Shown here piece after piece: positions 1 to 8,685 of a stretch of DNA of 64,000 bases. How positions within the stretch are numbered: position 1 is the stretch's first letter; each line of letters begins with the position of its first letter. The notes beneath the pieces were generated by a model. The model was not told where the DNA came from, did not search any database, and saw only the letters and a list, made by a program, of their open reading frames with translations. The translations under genes and the position numbers were made by a program. This DNA comes from JABFRJ01 sp031374735. GTDB lineage: Bacteria > Pseudomonadota > Alphaproteobacteria > Rhizobiales > Hyphomicrobiaceae. The DNA lies in the NCBI GenBank assembly GCA_031374735.1, contig JANMGQ010000226.1, forward strand, positions 6,646-70,645, in the 5' to 3' direction.

Positions 1-1
1 G

Positions 2-841
2 CGCGCGCAGCTGCGCCAGGATCTCGGCCTCAACGATCCCGTGGTGCTGCAGTTCGCCCGCTTTGTCGGCAATGCGGCGCGGCTGGAGTTCGGCATCTCC
101 TATCAGGTGCGCCAGCCGGTGACGCGGCTGATCTCTGAGCGTTTTCCGGCAACGCTGGAGCTTTCGATCGCCGCCGCCATCTTTGCGCTCTCTATCGGCA
201 TACCCATGGGCGTCTACACCGGCATTCATCGCAACAGCTGGGTGTCGAAAGGCTTCCTCACCCTGTCGCTCGTCGGCATTTCGCTGCCGACCTTCCTGAT
301 TGGCATTCTGCTGATCTACATCTTTGCTGTGAACCTGCGCTGGCTGCCGTCGTTCGGGCGCGGCGAGGTGACCACGATTTTGGGCTGGCGCACGGGACTG
401 CTCACCACATCCGGTTTGAAGGCGCTGATCCTGCCGGCGATCACACTCGGCCTGTTCCAGATGACGCTGGTCACGCGCCTGGTGCGCTCGCAGATGCTGG
501 AAGTACTGCGCACAGACTATATCAAGTTTGCGCGCGCCCGCGGTCTATCGGATCGCGCCGTCAACTTCGGCCATGCGCTGAAAAACACGCTGATCCCGGT
601 CATCACCATCATCGGCCTGCAGCTCGGCGCCATCATCGCGTTTGCCATCATCACCGAGAGCGTGTTCCAGTGGCCGGGCATGGGCTTGCTGTTCATTCAA
701 GCCGTGCAAAACGTCGATATTCCCGTCATTTCGGCGTACCTGATGCTGGTCGCCTTCCTGTTCGTGTCGATCAACTATGTGGTCGATATGCTGTACGTGT
801 ATGTCGACCCGCGCATCCGTATCCTTGGGCGAGATGCCTGA
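2..841 (+). CDS. DppB-type ABC transporter permease (5' truncated by window edge)
   Basis: Inner-membrane permease of the dipeptide/oligopeptide/nickel (DppB) family. The reading frame is open to the first base of the window, and the residues before the first possible GTG (position 41) already fit the family (QDLGLNDPVVLQF), so the true start lies upstream. Several hydrophobic segments are visible, along with the cytoplasmic-loop signature around DYIKFARARGLSDRAV that contacts the ATPase. The C terminus YVDPRIRI is typical. A DppC partner should follow but does not; a DppC-type gene is found 49 kb away. The substrate cannot be told from the sequence. Confidence 0.9.
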   Translation, partial: RAQLRQDLGLNDPVVLQFARFVGNAARLEFGISYQVRQPVTRLISERFPATLELSIAAAIFALSIGIPMGVYTGIHRNSWVSKGFLTLSLVGISLPTFLIGILLIYIFAVNLRWLPSFGRGEVTTILGWRTGLLTTSGLKALILPAITLGLFQMTLVTRLVRSQMLEVLRTDYIKFARARGLSDRAVNFGHALKNTLIPVITIIGLQLGAIIAFAIITESVFQWPGMGLLFIQAVQNVDIPVISAYLMLVAFLFVSINYVVDMLYVYVDPRIRILGRDA

Positions 842-912
842 TCCCGCTATTGCTTCGACCTCAACATCACCCAAACCACGATCATCGGCACATAAGCCCC
901 CGGAAACCATCA

Positions 913-1314
913 ATGCGCCTGTTTCTTTCTGCTGTTGCCTCGCTCGGCCTGGCTGGTCCAGCGCTTGCCCAGCCCGCGCCGGGCCAGGGCGGCAGCGTGC
1001 CACTGGTCGAGGTTCTGGATCTGGCGAAGCCATACCCGAATTTGACCACGCAGGTGCGCCTGCGCCTGATCGCGTCGAACACGACAAAGGAGAAAGTCAC
1101 CTGCACCGCGCAGCGCTTCGCAAATACCTGGACGGGGCTCGGTGGTGCCCGGCTCGCGCCTTACGTCTGCCCCATCGGGAAACGTACGCTGACCATCACG
1201 GCGGAGCCGACATATTACGACAAGGCCGGCTACAAATTGAAGGCAACCGACCCGACCCTGTCGGCTAAGGCCGCGAAAGTCGTCGAGAGCCGTCTCAAAT
1301 GGTCATGGAAATAA
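913..1314 (+). CDS. Small secreted protein of unknown function
   Basis: Protein of 133 residues. The ATG at 913 opens a clear signal peptide (MRLFLSAVASLGLAGPALAQ, cleavage likely after ALA-Q), so export to the periplasm is likely; the open frame upstream of this ATG lacks coding character. The mature part has two cysteines (in VTCTAQRF and YVCPIGK) that could form a disulfide, and ends in a basic tail. It lies 71 bp after the permease gene and just ahead of a MoaD-like gene on the same strand. I recognise no family, so no function is proposed. Confidence 0.7.
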   Translation: MRLFLSAVASLGLAGPALAQPAPGQGGSVPLVEVLDLAKPYPNLTTQVRLRLIASNTTKEKVTCTAQRFANTWTGLGGARLAPYVCPIGKRTLTITAEPTYYDKAGYKLKATDPTLSAKAAKVVESRLKWSWK

Positions 1315-1331
1315 GTTCGAGTGAGCATATC

Positions 1332-1574
1332 ATGGCGCACGTGAAACTGATGGGACCGCTGCGTACGCTTGCCGGTATCGACGCGCTTGAAATCGAGGCG
1401 CACAACATCAACAGTCTGCTGAAAGCGTTGTCGGCGCGCGTGCCGGCTCTTGCGGCCGAGATCGAGGCGGGTGTGGCAGTCGCCGTCGACGGCCAGATCT
1501 TTCAGGACGCGCTGCTGCAGCCCATCGCGCCCGATGCCGATGTACACATCCTGCCGCAACTCGCAGGTGGATGA
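1332..1574 (+). CDS. MoaD/ThiS family sulfur-carrier-like protein
   Basis: An 80-residue beta-grasp protein ending in Gly-Gly (LPQLAGG), the hallmark of MoaD/ThiS sulfur carriers whose C terminus is adenylated and thiocarboxylated. The ATG at 1332 gives the family-like start MAHVKLMGPLRTLAG; the longer frame from 1299 adds residues unlike the family. The pattern of a LAG turn, a mid-protein VAVDGQIFQDA and a final HILPQLAGG fits MoaD better than ThiS. No MoaE, MoeB or ThiG neighbour is present, so whether it serves molybdopterin synthesis or another sulfur transfer is open. Confidence 0.7.
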   Translation: MAHVKLMGPLRTLAGIDALEIEAHNINSLLKALSARVPALAAEIEAGVAVAVDGQIFQDALLQPIAPDADVHILPQLAGG

Positions 1575-1581
1575 CGCGCGC

Positions 1582-2541
1582 TCAATACCCGCGTGGGAGA
1601 TCTATAATGTGGCGCAAACCGCCGCCCTGTTCGAAGGATTGGATCTGCTCGACGACGTTACCCGAGATCGTGTCGGGGTCGCTGTCAGCCGCGTTGTGCG
1701 GCGTGATGGTCACCTGTGCATGCCGCCATAGGGGGCTTGTCGCGGGCAATGGTTCCGTCTCGAACACGTCCAGCACCGCGTGACCCAGCGAACCCTCGTC
1801 CAAGCACGTGACGATGTCAGCTTCAACCTGTAGGCCGCCGCGGCCGGCGTTGATGAGCACGGGCTTGCCGAGCCGACCATCTCTGGCGAGGCGGCGCAGC
1901 AGCCGGGCATCAAGGATGTGATACGTATCCGGTGTCAGCGGTAACAACACGACAAGGATGTCGGTCGCAGCAAGAAAGGCATCGAGGCCATCACTGCCGT
2001 GGTGGCAGCGCACGCCCGGCACGGACTTTGGCGTGCGGCTCCAGCCCGAGACTTGAAAGCCGAGCCGCACCAGCACTTCGGCTGCATCGCCCGCGATTTC
2101 ACCAAGCCCCATCAAGCCGACGCGCAAAGACTTGGCGGCCCACTGTTCCAAGCCAATCCATTCGCCGCGGGCTTGTCCCGCCCGGTGCAGCGCGCCTTGG
2201 CGATGCTGATCGAGCACGTGCCAGACGACATACTCGGTCATACGGCTGGTCAAGTCACGGTCGACCACGCGCACGATGGGCACATGGCGCGGCAGCGTCG
2301 TGTCGCCCAGCAGCGCATCGACTCCCGCGCCGAGATTGAAAATCACCTGCACGTTCGGCAGCGTTGCGATGAGGCCCGGCTCGGGTTTCCAGGCGGCGAC
2401 AAAGCGGACAGCGGCCGGATCGAAACGGTCAACGCCTGCAACAGCGATCTCCCGGTCTGCCAGGCGCGCACGAAAGCGCGCAGCCCAGGCGGCCGGCGAC
2501 CAGTTGCCGGCCGAGGGTTTGATCGCAAGCAGCAAAGTCAT
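1582..2541 (-). CDS. D-2-hydroxyacid dehydrogenase, GhrA (glyoxylate/hydroxypyruvate reductase A) type
   Basis: NAD(P)H-dependent reductase of the 2-hydroxyacid dehydrogenase family, probably reducing glyoxylate or hydroxypyruvate. Visible features are a Rossmann glycine motif (VGLMGLGEIAG), the catalytic Arg in INAGRGG, the Glu in FETEPLP and the general acid/base His in ITPHNAA. Length (319 residues) fits GhrA. The start at 2541 has AGGA upstream; an in-frame ATG at 2562 has AAGGG upstream and is the alternative. The gene converges on the MoaD-like gene with only 7 bp between stops. Confidence 0.85.
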   Translation of the reverse strand: MTLLLAIKPSAGNWSPAAWAARFRARLADREIAVAGVDRFDPAAVRFVAAWKPEPGLIATLPNVQVIFNLGAGVDALLGDTTLPRHVPIVRVVDRDLTSRMTEYVVWHVLDQHRQGALHRAGQARGEWIGLEQWAAKSLRVGLMGLGEIAGDAAEVLVRLGFQVSGWSRTPKSVPGVRCHHGSDGLDAFLAATDILVVLLPLTPDTYHILDARLLRRLARDGRLGKPVLINAGRGGLQVEADIVTCLDEGSLGHAVLDVFETEPLPATSPLWRHAQVTITPHNAADSDPDTISGNVVEQIQSFEQGGGLRHIIDLPRGY

Positions 2542-2672
2542 CTTGTGGTCCTGGGTTCGCATGAGGTGCCCTTATAACAAGGGGCCACAATATGGCGGAT
2601 CAAAAAACAACGGCTTCATCGCGCAAGGCCGGCCCTACCGCTGTTGCAAGGCGATCACATGATCTGAACCTT

Positions 2673-2845
2673 CGTCATCCCGCACAAGCGCGGCCCCTTC
2701 AGGTCGCGCGCAGATGCGGGATCCAGCGAGTGAGCGCGCGTCGCGCACCTGATAGACCCATCTACACGGACCGCTTCGCGGACTCTTGCGCTGGATCTCG
2801 CATCGGCACGCGGCCGCAAGAGGCCGCGTTTGTGCGGGATGACGG
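2673..2845. repeat. Large imperfect palindrome (dispersed-repeat type)
   Basis: The outer arms at 2673-2695 and about 2822-2844 (cgtcatcccgcacaa against ttgtgcgggatgacg) match with one internal mismatch. Inner arms at 2713-2728 and 2789-2804 (gatgcgggatccagcg against cgctggatctcgcatc) also match with one mismatch. It occupies most of the 2542-2938 gap, which otherwise holds no gene I can support. The CGTCATCCCG... arm type is familiar from intergenic palindromes in Hyphomicrobiales genomes; that link is from memory. Confidence 0.75.
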
Positions 2846-2938
2846 TTCCTGCGCTTGCCCTCACCGCTCCCGCCCCGCGACTTGCACCGCGACCCGCACG
2901 GGTTCATGATACTGTTACGTCGAACTTGGAGGCGCCGC

Positions 2939-3352
2939 GTGGCTGAAGGTGAGCCGATACAATTGCAATCAAGGCTGAGTGCGCGCCGGTCGTCTGGCAG
3001 CGGGCCTCCCTCGCATGGCTCTGCGGCAAATGCTCAGCCTGCGGCAGGCGCAGCGCAAGTTGCGTTCAATCGGCAGGAACTCGGTGCCATTCTCAACGTG
3101 TACGGTCGCATGGTCGCCGCTGGCGAATGGCGCGACTACGGCATGGATTTCGGCCGCGAGACCGCGACGTTTGCCGTCTATCGCCGTACCAGCGAGGTGC
3201 CGCTCTATCGCATCGAAAAGACCCCAAAGCTTGCCCGCAAGCAGGGCGCCTATTGCGTGGTGAATGCGGCGGGCCTGATCTTGAAGCGCGGACACGAGCT
3301 CGCCCGCGTGCTCGATGTGTTCGACAAGCGCGCCATGACTGTGGTCGGCTGA
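2939..3352 (+). CDS. DUF2794 domain-containing protein
   Basis: A 137-residue protein carrying the alphaproteobacterial DUF2794 domain over its C-terminal 95 residues: FNRQELGAILNVYGRMVAAG, EWRDYGMDF, PLYRIEKTPKLARKQGAY and LILKRGHELARVLDVF are diagnostic. I choose the GTG at 2939 because GGAGG lies at 2928-2932, six bases upstream; longer starts at 2906 or 2855 lack this. The first 40 residues are low-complexity (Ala/Ser/Gly/Pro). The domain's biochemical role is not known to me. It is cytoplasmic, with no signal or membrane segment. Confidence 0.85.
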   Translation: MAEGEPIQLQSRLSARRSSGSGPPSHGSAANAQPAAGAAQVAFNRQELGAILNVYGRMVAAGEWRDYGMDFGRETATFAVYRRTSEVPLYRIEKTPKLARKQGAYCVVNAAGLILKRGHELARVLDVFDKRAMTVVG

Positions 3353-3403
3353 CACTTCGATCACGCTATCAGCACATGAGATAACTCCCAGGGGACCGTC
3401 GCC

Positions 3404-4006
3404 ATGAAGCTCTATTCCAGCCCGCTTTCGCCCTATGGCCGCAAGGTCAAGATTGCCGCTGCCATGAAAGGGCTGACATCGAAGATCGACATTGTGCTGG
3501 CGGACACCAACAAGGGCGATCCCGATCTCAATCGCCACAATCCCTTGGCCAAGATCCCATGCCTGGTCGCCGATGGCCAGGCGATCTTCGATAGCCACGT
3601 GATCTGCGAATATCTGGACGCGCATGGAGACGGCCCTGTCCTGTTTCCAAAGGCGGGTGCCGAGCGGTGGACGACGCTGACACTCGGCTCGCTTGCGGAC
3701 GGCATTCTAGATGCGGCGCTGCTGTTGGTTTATGAAACGCGCTTCCGCCCGGCCGACAAGCACGTCGTCGCCTGGACGGATCGCCAGTGGGCCAAAGTCA
3801 ACGGCGCGCTCGACCATCTCGAAAAATCGCCGCCGGCCTGGACCACAGCGCCCGACTATGGCCACCTCACTCTGGCTTGTGCGCTTGGCTACCTCGATTT
3901 TCGCCATGGTGGCACGTGGCGCGGGGCACATCCAAAGCTGGTCGCCTGGCTCGGCCGTTTCTCAGCAGCCGTGCCAGCCTTCGAGGCGACAACGCCAAAG
4001 GCGTAA
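3404..4006 (+). CDS. Glutathione S-transferase family protein
   Basis: A 200-residue soluble GST. The N-terminal thioredoxin-like domain (about 1-80) shows YSSPLSPYGRKV with a likely catalytic or glutathione-activating Ser, the cis-Pro turn NPLAKIPCL, and DSHVICEYLD that contacts the glutathione glutamyl group. The helical C-terminal domain follows and includes the usual hydrophobic-core Asp (LTLACALGYLDFRH). It probably conjugates glutathione to electrophiles or acts as a peroxidase; the substrate cannot be inferred. It stands alone between DUF2794 and a TRAP-type gene. Confidence 0.88.
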   Translation: MKLYSSPLSPYGRKVKIAAAMKGLTSKIDIVLADTNKGDPDLNRHNPLAKIPCLVADGQAIFDSHVICEYLDAHGDGPVLFPKAGAERWTTLTLGSLADGILDAALLLVYETRFRPADKHVVAWTDRQWAKVNGALDHLEKSPPAWTTAPDYGHLTLACALGYLDFRHGGTWRGAHPKLVAWLGRFSAAVPAFEATTPKA

Positions 4007-4087
4007 GTGGTTTTCAGGTTTTGAACGCAGTCTTGCCGGAATGCTCTGGCTGTTCATTCTGCACCTCAAACATCGACAGAGACACCC

Positions 4088-5116
4088 ATGGACCGGCGCG
4101 ACTTCCTCAAGACTGCAGCTGCTGCATCAGCCGCCACCACAGTGGGATTGACGGCGACAAGTACGCCTGCCTTGGCGGCGCCATCCCTGGCGCGGGGCAT
4201 GCGTCAGTGGGTGTTGGCCCTGCCGCAGTCGCTCGACACGCTCGAGGTCCGCACTGTTGTCGCGCGCCTGCAGCATCAAATAGCAGCGGCACGGCCCCAC
4301 ACGTCCGTCATGCTGGAGCCGACCGTGAGCGGCGGCCTTGAGGCCGTCACGACTGGCTTTGCCGATCTGTACATCGGGATAGACACCCAGCACGACGCAG
4401 CGCATCCGGCTTTGCCCATCTTCGCGGGCCTTCCGGCAAGCCCCGACCGTGGTCATGACATGTCCGCGGCGGTGCACCGGGCGTGGTTGGCCGGCCCAGG
4501 GCGGGCGCTTTGGTCGGCAGCACTCGACACCGTGGACGTCGTCGCTATGCCGGTCGCGCACACAGGACCAAGCCCAGGGCTTTACTCAGATGTCGCTTTC
4601 GAGACCGGGCAGGACGTGCGCGGGTTGCGGATTGGCGCGCGCGGGTTCGCGGCCGACGCCCTCCGTCTCCTGGGGGCGACCGTGTCAACCGGCGATGCTG
4701 ATGGCGCAGGTGCACTGGCTGGCCGTGGGTTGGTCGCAGCCGAGCCGCTGTTGGCGCCGTTTGAAACCCAGGCGCAGTGGTCCTATCAGCCCGGCCTGAC
4801 GCCAGCCGGTCTCTCGATTTCTCTTGGCGCTCGCGGGTCGTTCTGGCGCAGCTTGGCCGCGTCGGATCAGGCAGTGATTGCGGCGATCGCAGACGCGACC
4901 TCGGCGGCCAGCCTTGAGCTCGGGGCGCGCCGGCAGGAGAGCCTGGATCAAGTCGCGGCCTTCCGTCGTTGGCCCATGCACACAGCCACGCCTGCGGCCT
5001 TCGCCCGTGACGTGGCGGTGGCCATGTCGGCTGTGATTGACGATCTTGCTGCGCGCGACGCACTCGCGCGCCGCGCCATCGACAGCCTCAGGCACATCGC
5101 CGCGCGGGTCAGCTGA
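4088..5116 (+). CDS. Tat-exported TRAP transporter substrate-binding (DctP-like) protein
   Basis: A 342-residue protein that starts with a twin-arginine signal (MDRRDFLKTAAAASAATT, matching RRxFLK) and an Ala-rich hydrophobic segment, so it is probably exported folded to the periplasm. The mature part resembles DctP/TAXI-type TRAP solute receptors in overall layout (LRIGARGFAADALRLLGATVST; late helix LGARRQESLDQVAAFRRW), but similarity is weak and no TRAP membrane subunits (DctQ/DctM) are adjacent. It could be an orphan receptor or a diverged relative. The ligand is unknown. Confidence 0.6.
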   Translation: MDRRDFLKTAAAASAATTVGLTATSTPALAAPSLARGMRQWVLALPQSLDTLEVRTVVARLQHQIAAARPHTSVMLEPTVSGGLEAVTTGFADLYIGIDTQHDAAHPALPIFAGLPASPDRGHDMSAAVHRAWLAGPGRALWSAALDTVDVVAMPVAHTGPSPGLYSDVAFETGQDVRGLRIGARGFAADALRLLGATVSTGDADGAGALAGRGLVAAEPLLAPFETQAQWSYQPGLTPAGLSISLGARGSFWRSLAASDQAVIAAIADATSAASLELGARRQESLDQVAAFRRWPMHTATPAAFARDVAVAMSAVIDDLAARDALARRAIDSLRHIAARVS

Positions 5117-5154
5117 TCCGCCGTCATCGATAAAGCCAACAATAATCTTTACCC

Positions 5155-5179
5155 GTGGTTGAGCAATCCGCTCAACCAC
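5155..5179. terminator. Perfect 10-bp stem-loop, candidate terminator
   Basis: gtggttgagc / aatcc / gctcaaccac forms a perfect 10-bp stem with a 5-base loop, 38 bp after the TRAP-type gene. There is no clear T-run on either side, so termination by this hairpin alone is uncertain. Confidence 0.45.
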
Positions 5180-5270
5180 ATGGCAACCGCTTCGCGTTAA
5201 GGTCTTGAAACTGGGCGGGCTTCGGTGCGCCGATCTTCAAGCAGAGACGCAACCGGCAGCGCCACCAAGC

Positions 5271-5286
5271 TTAACGGCTCATTAAC
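5271..5286 (+). promoter_or_regulatory. Candidate CtrA-binding site
   Basis: TTAA-CGGCTCA-TTAAC matches the full CtrA consensus TTAA-N7-TTAAC known from alphaproteobacteria. It lies about 90 bp upstream of the DUF898 gene start chosen here. This is a motif match only; a 9-base consensus can arise by chance, though the flanking region is GC-rich. Confidence 0.4.
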
Positions 5287-5378
5287 CCTGGCGGTTTAAC
5301 GTCTTCGCAAGGATGTGGACATGGCAACATGTTCGGTCCTCAGTGTACCTGTGTCGCCCAGCGTTTCGGGTTGTGTCC

Positions 5379-6536
5379 ATGATGTCGTCTGCCGTCGCCC
5401 TTAAGGCGCCTTTTGCTGCCGAGCCCGCCCTCGATGTGGCGCGACACTTGTTCGGCTCCGAGCCGGCCACGCGTCCAACGCCTGCCGCGGTCAGTCCTGC
5501 CGCCGATGTGCCCACCGAAGCTGAGCCACCACAAATCGCCTGGGTCGAGCCCGCGGAAAATCTCTGGCTCACATCTCTTCAGAGCTTCGGCCTCACGCTG
5601 ATGACCTTTGGCGTGTACTATTTCTGGGGCCGGGCCGAAGCGCGCCGACGCACCACCAACGCCGTGCACATCAACGGCAAGCCGCTCGACCATACGGGGA
5701 CGGGCCTCGAGGCCTTCACGTCGTTCATTGTCGGTGCGCTGATCGCTGTGTCGATCACAACCGCCTTTTTCGCCATGATGAAGGGCGCGCCAGGTACAGG
5801 CATCGAGGGCATGCGCCAGATCCGCTGGCAGCGGCTGACCATATCTTTGCCGCTGTTGTTCCTGCTCGGCTCGGTCGTCTATCGCAAACGCCAACACATT
5901 CTGCGCCGCACCTGGCTCAGCGGCCGTCGCTTCGACGTCTCGGGCCATGCCTGGGGCTATGCGCTGCAGCATTTCTGGATGGCGTTCCTGGTGCCGCTGA
6001 CGTTGGGCTGGGCCGCCCCCTGGCGCGCCAGCCGGCTCGAGGCGATCAAGATCCGCGACATGCACTATGGGCAAACGCGCTTCATCGCGAAGCCTGAACT
6101 GAAGCCGCTCTACAAAGCCTTCGCGCTGCTCTGGTTTGGCGGCGGCTTCCTCTACTTCGCTATGCTGATCGTGCTCTCGCTCAACATAGGCCCGCAGCTC
6201 CTGGCCGCCATCAATGGCCTTTCGATCGCGCCGCTGAATGACGCAGACGTTGCGCGGCGCGGCTTGACCATCGTCGCTATTGGCCTGCTGCCACTGTCTC
6301 TGTTTGCTCTCGTGTACCGCAAAGCAATGCTGGAGCATCAGATCTCGTGCGTGGCTTTCGACGGAGGCCGACTACGCTTGAAGCTGCCACTTGTCGGCTA
6401 CCTTTGGCTGGCCGTTACGAACGTCGTGCTCAAAGTTGGCTCGCTCGGCGCTTTTGCGCCCGTCGCTGAGGCCCGCGCCATGCGCTACCTGATCAGCCAT
6501 TTGAAGATCGAGGGCCGGCTGCCGCAGATGGCCTGA
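5379..6536 (+). CDS. DUF898 (YjgN-like) multipass membrane protein
   Basis: The N-terminal 80 residues are a Pro/Ala-rich cytoplasmic stretch; then the DUF898/YjgN domain follows with several membrane segments. Diagnostic pieces are LMTFGVYYFWGRAEARRRTTNAV and GKPLDHTGTGLEAF, a second TWLSGRRFDVSGHAWGYAL unit, and the closing paired hydrophobic helices. The family is believed to sit in the inner membrane; its function is unestablished. The frame is open to an ATG at 5313 but those extra 22 residues look non-coding, so 5379 is preferred; neither has a convincing ribosome-binding site. The upstream CtrA-like motif suggests cell-cycle-linked expression. Confidence 0.8.
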   Translation: MMSSAVALKAPFAAEPALDVARHLFGSEPATRPTPAAVSPAADVPTEAEPPQIAWVEPAENLWLTSLQSFGLTLMTFGVYYFWGRAEARRRTTNAVHINGKPLDHTGTGLEAFTSFIVGALIAVSITTAFFAMMKGAPGTGIEGMRQIRWQRLTISLPLLFLLGSVVYRKRQHILRRTWLSGRRFDVSGHAWGYALQHFWMAFLVPLTLGWAAPWRASRLEAIKIRDMHYGQTRFIAKPELKPLYKAFALLWFGGGFLYFAMLIVLSLNIGPQLLAAINGLSIAPLNDADVARRGLTIVAIGLLPLSLFALVYRKAMLEHQISCVAFDGGRLRLKLPLVGYLWLAVTNVVLKVGSLGAFAPVAEARAMRYLISHLKIEGRLPQMA

Positions 6537-6643
6537 GTAATTCCGGCGGCTCAAAAGAAAGCAACTGCTGGTCTAGGATGCGCTGCCGGTTCCCCTGAGC
6601 AACGAAAACTGCTTAACCCGGTTCAAGAGAGCGATCCGGGGGG

Positions 6644-8500
6644 ATGAAACCAGTGACGACCACCGCGCCTTTACGCGACGTACCCTTGCTGCCGGCCCAA
6701 GTCGTCATCGACAAGCGGCCGGACGGAACGATCATTGCCCGCCATGCCGATCCGCTGAAGCCTTATGCCGCAAAGACCACCGAATGGCTGGACCATTGGG
6801 CCGCCATCGCGCCCGATCGCGTGTACATGGCACAGCGTGACGGCACTGCCCCCTGGAACACGCTCACCTATGGCGCGTTGCGAGCTGCGGCACGCAGCGT
6901 CGCAACGGCGTTGCTGGCACGTCCGCTCTCGGCCAGCCGGCCGATCGTTTTCCTGTCTGGCAACGATCTCGGACAAGCCGTCATGGGCTTTGCCGCCCAG
7001 TACATCGGCGTCCCCTTCGCACCCGTCTCGCCCGCCTATTCGACCATGAGCCAGGATTTCGGCAAGCTGCGCTACGTGCTGAGCCTGCTGAACCCAGGGC
7101 TTGTCTATGTGTCGTCCGGCAAGCCGTTTGCGAAAGCCTTAGAAAGCGTCGTCCCTGCCGACGTTGAAGTTGTCTACGCCGTCGATCCGCCGGCTGGACG
7201 CAAACACGTCACGGCCATTGCTGATCTTATTCGCACGCCAGCGACATCAGCGGTCGATACGGCCAATGCCGCGGTCAACCCGGATACACTGGTGAAGTTC
7301 CTGTTCACATCGGGCTCGACGGGCAATCCGAAGGGCGTGATCAACACGCAGCGCATGCTGACGTCCGACATCGCCATGATCACGGCGGGAATGCCGTTTG
7401 TCGAAACAACGCCGCCGGTGCTGGTCGACTGGCTGCCGTGGAGCCACACGTTTGCCGGCAATCACAACGTCAACTTCGTACTGGCCCATGGTGGAACGCT
7501 CTACATCGATGAGGGCAAGCCCATGCCCGGCGCCATCGACATGACCATCCGCAATCTCACGGATGTCGGCCCGACCATCTATTTCAATGTGCCCCGTGGC
7601 TTTGAGGCGCTGCTGCCGGCGCTCAAGAGCAACGCGGCCCTGCGCAAGAGCATGTTCTCGCGCCTGCAGGCCATGTTTTACGCGGGCGCCTCGCTGCCAC
7701 AGCACGTCTGGGACGGTTTGCAGGAGATCGCCGTCGCCGAGACCGGCCATCAGATGCGCATGATCACGGGGCTCGGCTCGACCGAAACGGCGCCTGGCGC
7801 AATCGCTTCGACGAACAAGTGCTCGCGCTCCGGCATGGTCGGCTTGCCATTGCCGGGGCTCGACCTGAAGCTCATCCCCAATGGCGGCAAACTCGAGGCA
7901 CGCGTGCGCGGGCCGAACATCACACCCGGGTATTGGAAACAGCCGGATCAAACCAAGGCCGCCTTCGACGAGGAAGGCTTCTACAAACTCGGCGACGCCT
8001 TGAAGTTTGTCGATGCCGCTGATCCGAGCCTCGGTTTCCTGTTCGACGGCCGCGTGGCCGAAGATTTCAAGCTGACGACAGGCACCTGGGTATCAGTCGG
8101 CCCCTTGCGCGCCGATGTTATTCAAGCGCTGGCGCCACTGGTGCGCGATTGCGTCATCACAGGCCACGATCGCGGTTTTATCGGTGCCTTGCTCATTCCT
8201 GAACTCGAAGCCTGCCGGAAAGCCGCCGGTCTCGGCCCGGAGGCCACGATCGAGCACGTCTATACGAGCGCGCCCCTCGCCGCTGATGTGCGCGCACGCC
8301 TCAAGAAACTTGCAGGCTCGCAGACGGGATCATCCATGCGTGTCGCGCGTGCCGCCATCTTCGGCTCGGCCTTGTCGCTCGATGCCGGCGAGATCACGGA
8401 TAAAGGTTCGATCAACCAACGCGCTGTGATCGCCAATCACGCAGGGCTGGTTGACCGGCTCTATGCCGAGACGCCGGAGGCAGCGGTGATCCTGGTGTGA
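6644..8500 (+). CDS. Feruloyl-CoA synthase-like acyl-CoA (AMP-forming) ligase
   Basis: A 618-residue ANL-superfamily enzyme that adenylates a carboxylic acid and transfers it to CoA. The P-loop-like motif FLFTSGSTGNPKGV, the LGSTETAP motif and the TPGYWKQPDQTKAAFDEEGFYKLGD region are all present. The long N-terminal segment (VIDKRPDGTIIARHADPL ... DRVYMAQRDG) and the C-terminal layout match the feruloyl-CoA synthase branch, which acts on hydroxycinnamates in lignin-aromatic breakdown. No enoyl-CoA hydratase/aldolase or vanillin dehydrogenase gene is adjacent, so the substrate is only suggested. GGGG lies directly before the ATG. Confidence 0.85.
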   Translation: MKPVTTTAPLRDVPLLPAQVVIDKRPDGTIIARHADPLKPYAAKTTEWLDHWAAIAPDRVYMAQRDGTAPWNTLTYGALRAAARSVATALLARPLSASRPIVFLSGNDLGQAVMGFAAQYIGVPFAPVSPAYSTMSQDFGKLRYVLSLLNPGLVYVSSGKPFAKALESVVPADVEVVYAVDPPAGRKHVTAIADLIRTPATSAVDTANAAVNPDTLVKFLFTSGSTGNPKGVINTQRMLTSDIAMITAGMPFVETTPPVLVDWLPWSHTFAGNHNVNFVLAHGGTLYIDEGKPMPGAIDMTIRNLTDVGPTIYFNVPRGFEALLPALKSNAALRKSMFSRLQAMFYAGASLPQHVWDGLQEIAVAETGHQMRMITGLGSTETAPGAIASTNKCSRSGMVGLPLPGLDLKLIPNGGKLEARVRGPNITPGYWKQPDQTKAAFDEEGFYKLGDALKFVDAADPSLGFLFDGRVAEDFKLTTGTWVSVGPLRADVIQALAPLVRDCVITGHDRGFIGALLIPELEACRKAAGLGPEATIEHVYTSAPLAADVRARLKKLAGSQTGSSMRVARAAIFGSALSLDAGEITDKGSINQRAVIANHAGLVDRLYAETPEAAVILV

Positions 8501-8542
8501 TACCGGCGGCCAGAAGGATTGACCGACCAAACCCCACCTCGG

Positions 8543-8685
8543 TATCCCGGAATGGCCGTCGCGCATGTGCGCGACTGGCATATCCGGGACCTTGACCTGT
8601 CGGGATGAGGCACGTGTTGCTTGCGGGAAGAGGTCAAGATCCCGGATATGTCGTTGGCGCTTGAGGCGCCAATGACATTCCGGGA
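8543..8685. repeat. Composite cruciform-like palindrome
   Basis: Outer arms near 8545-8554 and 8675-8684 (tcccggaatg and its complement) and inner arms 8581-8598 / 8631-8648 (tatccgggaccttgacct, one mismatch) pair. Each arm holds its own small hairpin: gtcgcgcatgtgcgcgac at 8558-8575 and ttggcgc-ttgag-gcgccaa at 8654-8672. This fills most of the 8501-8845 gap, where I see no gene. Its position after the ligand-CoA ligase gene could make it act as a transcription-end structure. Confidence 0.7.

Noticed and set aside
5313..5378. Upstream ATG for the DUF898 protein
   Set aside because: The 22 extra residues (Trp/Cys/Arg-rich) look non-coding and the ribosome-binding purines abut the ATG.
5340..6338. 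332-codon open frame on the minus strand
   Set aside because: Fully antisense to the DUF898 gene; composition is typical of a shadow frame in GC-rich DNA, with no family motif.
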